A DNA stretch of 64,000 nt, from contig OY987265.1 of the NCBI GenBank assembly GCA_963920665.1, positions 27,657,001 through 27,721,000 on the forward strand, written 5' to 3'. The DNA comes from Straminergon stramineum. Taxonomy: Eukaryota > Streptophyta > Bryopsida > Hypnales > Calliergonaceae. The notes below the pieces were generated by a model. The model did not search any database. It saw only the letters and a program-made list of their open reading frames with translations, and was not told the DNA's origin. Made by a program: the position numbers and the translations under genes. Below, in pieces: positions 60,666 through 64,000 of this stretch. Each line of letters starts with the position of its first letter. The first letter of the stretch is position 1.

Positions 60666-63575
60666 CTTATTGTGAGCCCCTAATTTGTCACTAGGGGCTT
60701 ACTCCTTCTTTTTTCTATATTTTGTCATTTTAAATGCACTTTCATATACAAAAAAAACTCCAAAGAGTATAGAACCAAAATAGGAATGTCACATTCCAAT
60801 ATAATATTTGGTCTAGTTTTAGAATATTATTGCTACAATGGCCCAACCATGAGTTGTAAATAGATTAGAACCCAACTAATCGTGGCAAAGTAGTCAATTG
60901 CAAGTGATGATCGTATCCAGTTCAAAGCCCACATGAAAAGGACATTTCTAGGCTAGAATTGGTTGAGGGAACCCTAATAGGGCATAGGAATTAGTTCCTA
61001 GAGATAGGTTCTAGTTTCCCCATTTCATCAACGAAATAGCAGAACCCCAATTATAGATTCGCTGATGTGGAAAATACCAAGGCGGGACCGTGGAAGAATC
61101 TAAGGTCCAAGGAGGGTGGTTTGGGGTTAAACTCATGTCTGGGAACCAACGGCAAAGTCAGTTCGCCAAGATTCCCCCCGGTGTGAAAGATTCTCTAGCC
61201 ACCAATAATTAAATAAGGGGGTGGATTTTGTCCCTCCTAGGCTGATGTGTAGAATAAAGATGCGAGCCTACACATGTGTCGTGGGATCCCATGGGAAGTT
61301 CCACGAAAAATTTCGAATTTTTTTGATAATTAGAAGATGTCATTCCGGACGGTCAACTACCCAAACCTATGATGGAAAATTCTTAGAAATTCTCCACGTG
61401 GCGGTAAATTCCCACTAAAAATTAGAATAGCTTCATTTATGTTAATAAGTTGCCCCGACAAGTTTCACGACATTCCAATAGTCAGAAGTACCTAGACCGG
61501 CAGCATTCCCCAACAATTAACAGAAATTAAAGTCCACAGCGAGTTTGACCGGCGGAGCGGGAGCATATGAAAGCAGAATGGGGCCCAAGATAGGTCTTTT
61601 CACACTCCCCCATATCTACTTAGGAGCCTAGGCTAGTTACTTTTGTTAGAAAAGTCAACCTCCCACAATTGAGATTTTTCTCGATTTGGGCATTAAGTTG
61701 GCAATGGGTTTCGTTGTGATTTTGAAGATAGAAAAGGGGGAGGATGATTCTACTATATTGAAAATGGCCTTCTTAAACCAATGACAAAATCCGTTTGCGA
61801 TTCCTAGTTAATCTCTAAAAGATAGCTTAGTGGGCTAGCATAGGATGAAAGCTTTGAGTTTTGGATGAAAATCCAAGAAGATAAGGTTAACTTAGATGAA
61901 CGAGGAGAGGTGGGTGCTCGGAAAAGAGTATAAAAGGACACCCCTTCTCCTCTCTCACCACCCCTTTTTTTTGTGTAATTGGGTCTATTGGGTCCATTAG
62001 GTCCAATTGATGTTGGAATTGTAGCATTTTAATCACAAACCTTGCAACAGTGATTTTTTGGGCATTTCTAGCCATTGTTGTCATTTTTGGAGCTTGCAAG
62101 GTCTTTGTAGGTCCCTTGCCTTTTCTTTGATTGAACGTGGTACTAACTCTTCCGAGCTTGAGCTTAGAAGCTTTTGTGAACTTATTGTGTGGCTAGAGGT
62201 TGTGTATGCTTACCTTTGAGATACCTTTTTGGTCACTCTCCTTGCTTGTCATTGCACTAACCCTAGAGCAACCCCCCATATGACTAGTGATGCCGCTTTA
62301 GGGGGCCTTTAGTTCAAGTCGTTTAGGTTACTAATCCGTGTCATTAGCCCTTTGAGTGTCAAAGGTCCCTTCCTCTTCTTTTTATCTTGGTACCTAACAT
62401 TGACGTGGTATTCCTTGGTGAGAGACACAAGGGGTGTGAGGGTAGTGAATCCCGCTTATACGATGAAGTTTTGAACCCCCTAGGGATAAAAAGTCGTAGC
62501 GGTCTGTTGAAAGAGGGAACAACGGCAAAGTTTTGAACCCCCTTAGGGGTAAAAAATTTTAGTGGTGTGTTTAAATAGGGAACAACGGCAAAACTTTGAA
62601 TCCCCGTAGGGATAAAAAGTCTTAGCAGTGCATTAAGACCACTTCACGGGAGTGCCATGAGACCATGTGGCCCTTTCCCCTACAAGATTTAGTTCCCAAA
62701 ACATGTTGGGAATAAACCAAGGTTTAGGCCCCAAAAATAGGAGTTAGAGGTCAAGTTGAGAGCAAAGGAGAATTAGAAGAAACCAAGTGAGGTCCTCCCC
62801 TTACAAACCTAGCTACCCACTCCAATCATGAACATGGATGCTTCCAACCTCCCTTAGTAGTTAGCAAAACATTAATAAAAAATAAGGAGGTCCAACTAAC
62901 CAGGTTAGCACCCAACACTAAACTAGCATCTACCTCTACTTAGACCCCAACCCCCGCTCAAACCCAGTTTCCGTTGGACCCCCAATATTTGGGAAAGGAC
63001 GGGGCCGGGCATTGGGAGGGGCTCTGTAATTAGCAACAAGAGAGGACATCGAGCTGGCAGGCATCAAGTGGGGTTCCGTAATTAAGTAGTGGTTGTCCAC
63101 GAGGTAGGGAGGAGAGCAAAAGGGTCCAACGGCGAGAGAAGGTCTGTTCAAAAGGTGGGGAGAGAAAAAGAAGGGTCCAACAACTAGGGGAGGACTGTCC
63201 CGGAGGGGGGAAGGAAAGGAGTGGGGTTACACTAATCAAAGGAAGAAAAGGAGATCAACAAGAACACCCAGCCATACTAATCCAACTATTAGGGCAGGGA
63301 AGCCAACTCCTCGTCTTTCGGAAACATCACCAAAGTAACAAGGGAGGCCGAAAAAATGGAAAAAGAGTGACAAGAGGGAGGACAATTTAAAGGATAGGAG
63401 TGGAAGTAGATAAGATAGGAGGGGAAATCCCTGAGGCTTACTTAAGCCCTTAAATTAGAATTAGGTGATTACCACAAGATTATGTGTAATACGTAAGTAT
63501 AGGACGTAAGACATAGGAGATAAAAAGTAGCTCAACCTTGGAGGATGGTATGACACATCCTTGAGATTGGCTTGG

Positions 63576-64000
63576 TAGGTAGGAGAGGAGGGTAGTTGGG
63601 CCACCTTAGAGTGTGGAATGAAAGAAAAGGAAGAAGGGGGGAAGAAATAGGATAAAAAATTAACAATTAAATCCTTGTACCAATTTATTTTATGATTAGA
63701 ACCATGGTTCATTGTCTCACAGCATGGGAGTTCATGGTGGAGGAGGTAGAGCTTCCGGTGGGCGCGATCAACGACTCAAGTTCCAAGGTATGAGTTAATC
63801 CTTTCCAACCCTTTCCTAGGTCTCTAATTAGAAGTTAATAGTTTGGTTGAGGCCTACCTATAGTTCAGACCCTTAGGACTGTAGGTCAAGTCATTCCCAG
63901 GGACATCAACTTAAAGAAGGAGGTCGGGGCTTTCCGAAACCCTAAGGCATGCCCAAATCAGGTGAAAACTGAGAAAGTTATTGCTGAATGAAGTTTAGGA
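63576..64000 (+). repeat. Large-repeat family E, second copy, with a conserved exon-like peptide
   Basis: Beyond the inverted repeat, this edge matches 48640-49145 in reverse. The frame around 63712-63788 reads AWEFMVEEVELPVGAINDSSSK and ends at a GTATGA donor. The same peptide is encoded by the other copy with few changes. The sequence then runs out of the window, so any further exons are unseen. Confidence 0.55.

Larger units (their letters stand above)
57277..63575. repeat. Long inverted repeat, two ~3-kb arms around a short spacer
   Basis: The left arm (57277-60405) and right arm (about 60660-63575) are reverse complements in collinear blocks. Outer ends carry ATGCGTCATACCATCCTCCA and GGAGGATGGTATGACACAT. 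Then GGGGCCTAAAC near 58340 pairs with GTTTAGGCCCC near 62725. GAGCAACC/TAGGGTTAGT words near 58790 pair with 62260. CACTGTTGCAAGGTTTGTG near 59003 pairs with 62035. AAAGACCTATCTTGAGCCCC near 59467 pairs with 61590. The innermost GTGAGCCC-CACTAGGGGC blocks pair near 60360 and 60680. Divergence and indels show it is old. No transposase or reverse transcriptase is readable in the arms. Confidence 0.85.

Noticed and set aside
48161..64000. A complete LTR retrotransposon
   Set aside because: No primer-binding site, polypurine tract, paired direct LTRs, reverse transcriptase or integrase motif could be read; only repeat relatedness is visible.
1..64000. CRISPR arrays, rRNA and tRNA genes, bacterial-type operons
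   Set aside because: No regularly spaced short repeats of the CRISPR type and no conserved rRNA or tRNA sequence were recognised; gene structure is eukaryotic.

Overview
This is nuclear DNA from a streptophyte plant, most likely a non-seed land plant with a large, repeat-rich genome. It is AT-rich, with three supportable genes in 64 kb, each split by GT-AG introns, and many small DNA-transposon derivatives. The plant assignment rests on two genes: a nuclear gene for a chloroplast NDH-complex subunit (NdhO) and a leucine-rich-repeat receptor kinase built from 72-bp phase-2 exons. I cannot name the species.

Layout. 1-5 kb: a decayed ~131-bp tandem array cut by a CACTA element and a MITE, then a degenerate minisatellite. 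8.3-9.7 kb: a plus-strand gene with two C2H2-like zinc fingers and, downstream, an HxD...H domain resembling Tet/JBP-type Fe(II)/2-oxoglutarate dioxygenases. 9.7-21 kb: AT-rich DNA with four MITE copies, one split by a Mutator-like insertion with a 9-bp target duplication. 21-24 kb: less AT-rich flank without a recognisable gene. 24.1-32.7 kb: an 18-exon LRR receptor kinase, apparently intact. 32.7-37 kb: AT-rich spacer with an intact MITE. 37.3-39.95 kb: a seven-exon ndhO gene, complete. 40-41.8 kb: less AT-rich flank with a telo-box and TATA on the minus strand. 42-48 kb: three foldback elements, then a decayed ~180-bp satellite with three-monomer higher-order structure. 48-64 kb: a nested block of older large repeats, including a GC-richer insert with one broken minus-strand ORF and a ~6.3-kb inverted repeat around a short TATA-bearing spacer.

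The three genes show no sign of functional linkage. NdhO acts in the thylakoid NDH-PSI complex, the receptor kinase at the plasma membrane, and the zinc-finger/dioxygenase-like protein is probably nuclear or transposon-derived. The most novel items are the plant Tet/JBP-like gene, the inverted repeat, the decayed higher-order satellite and the broken unassigned ORF.
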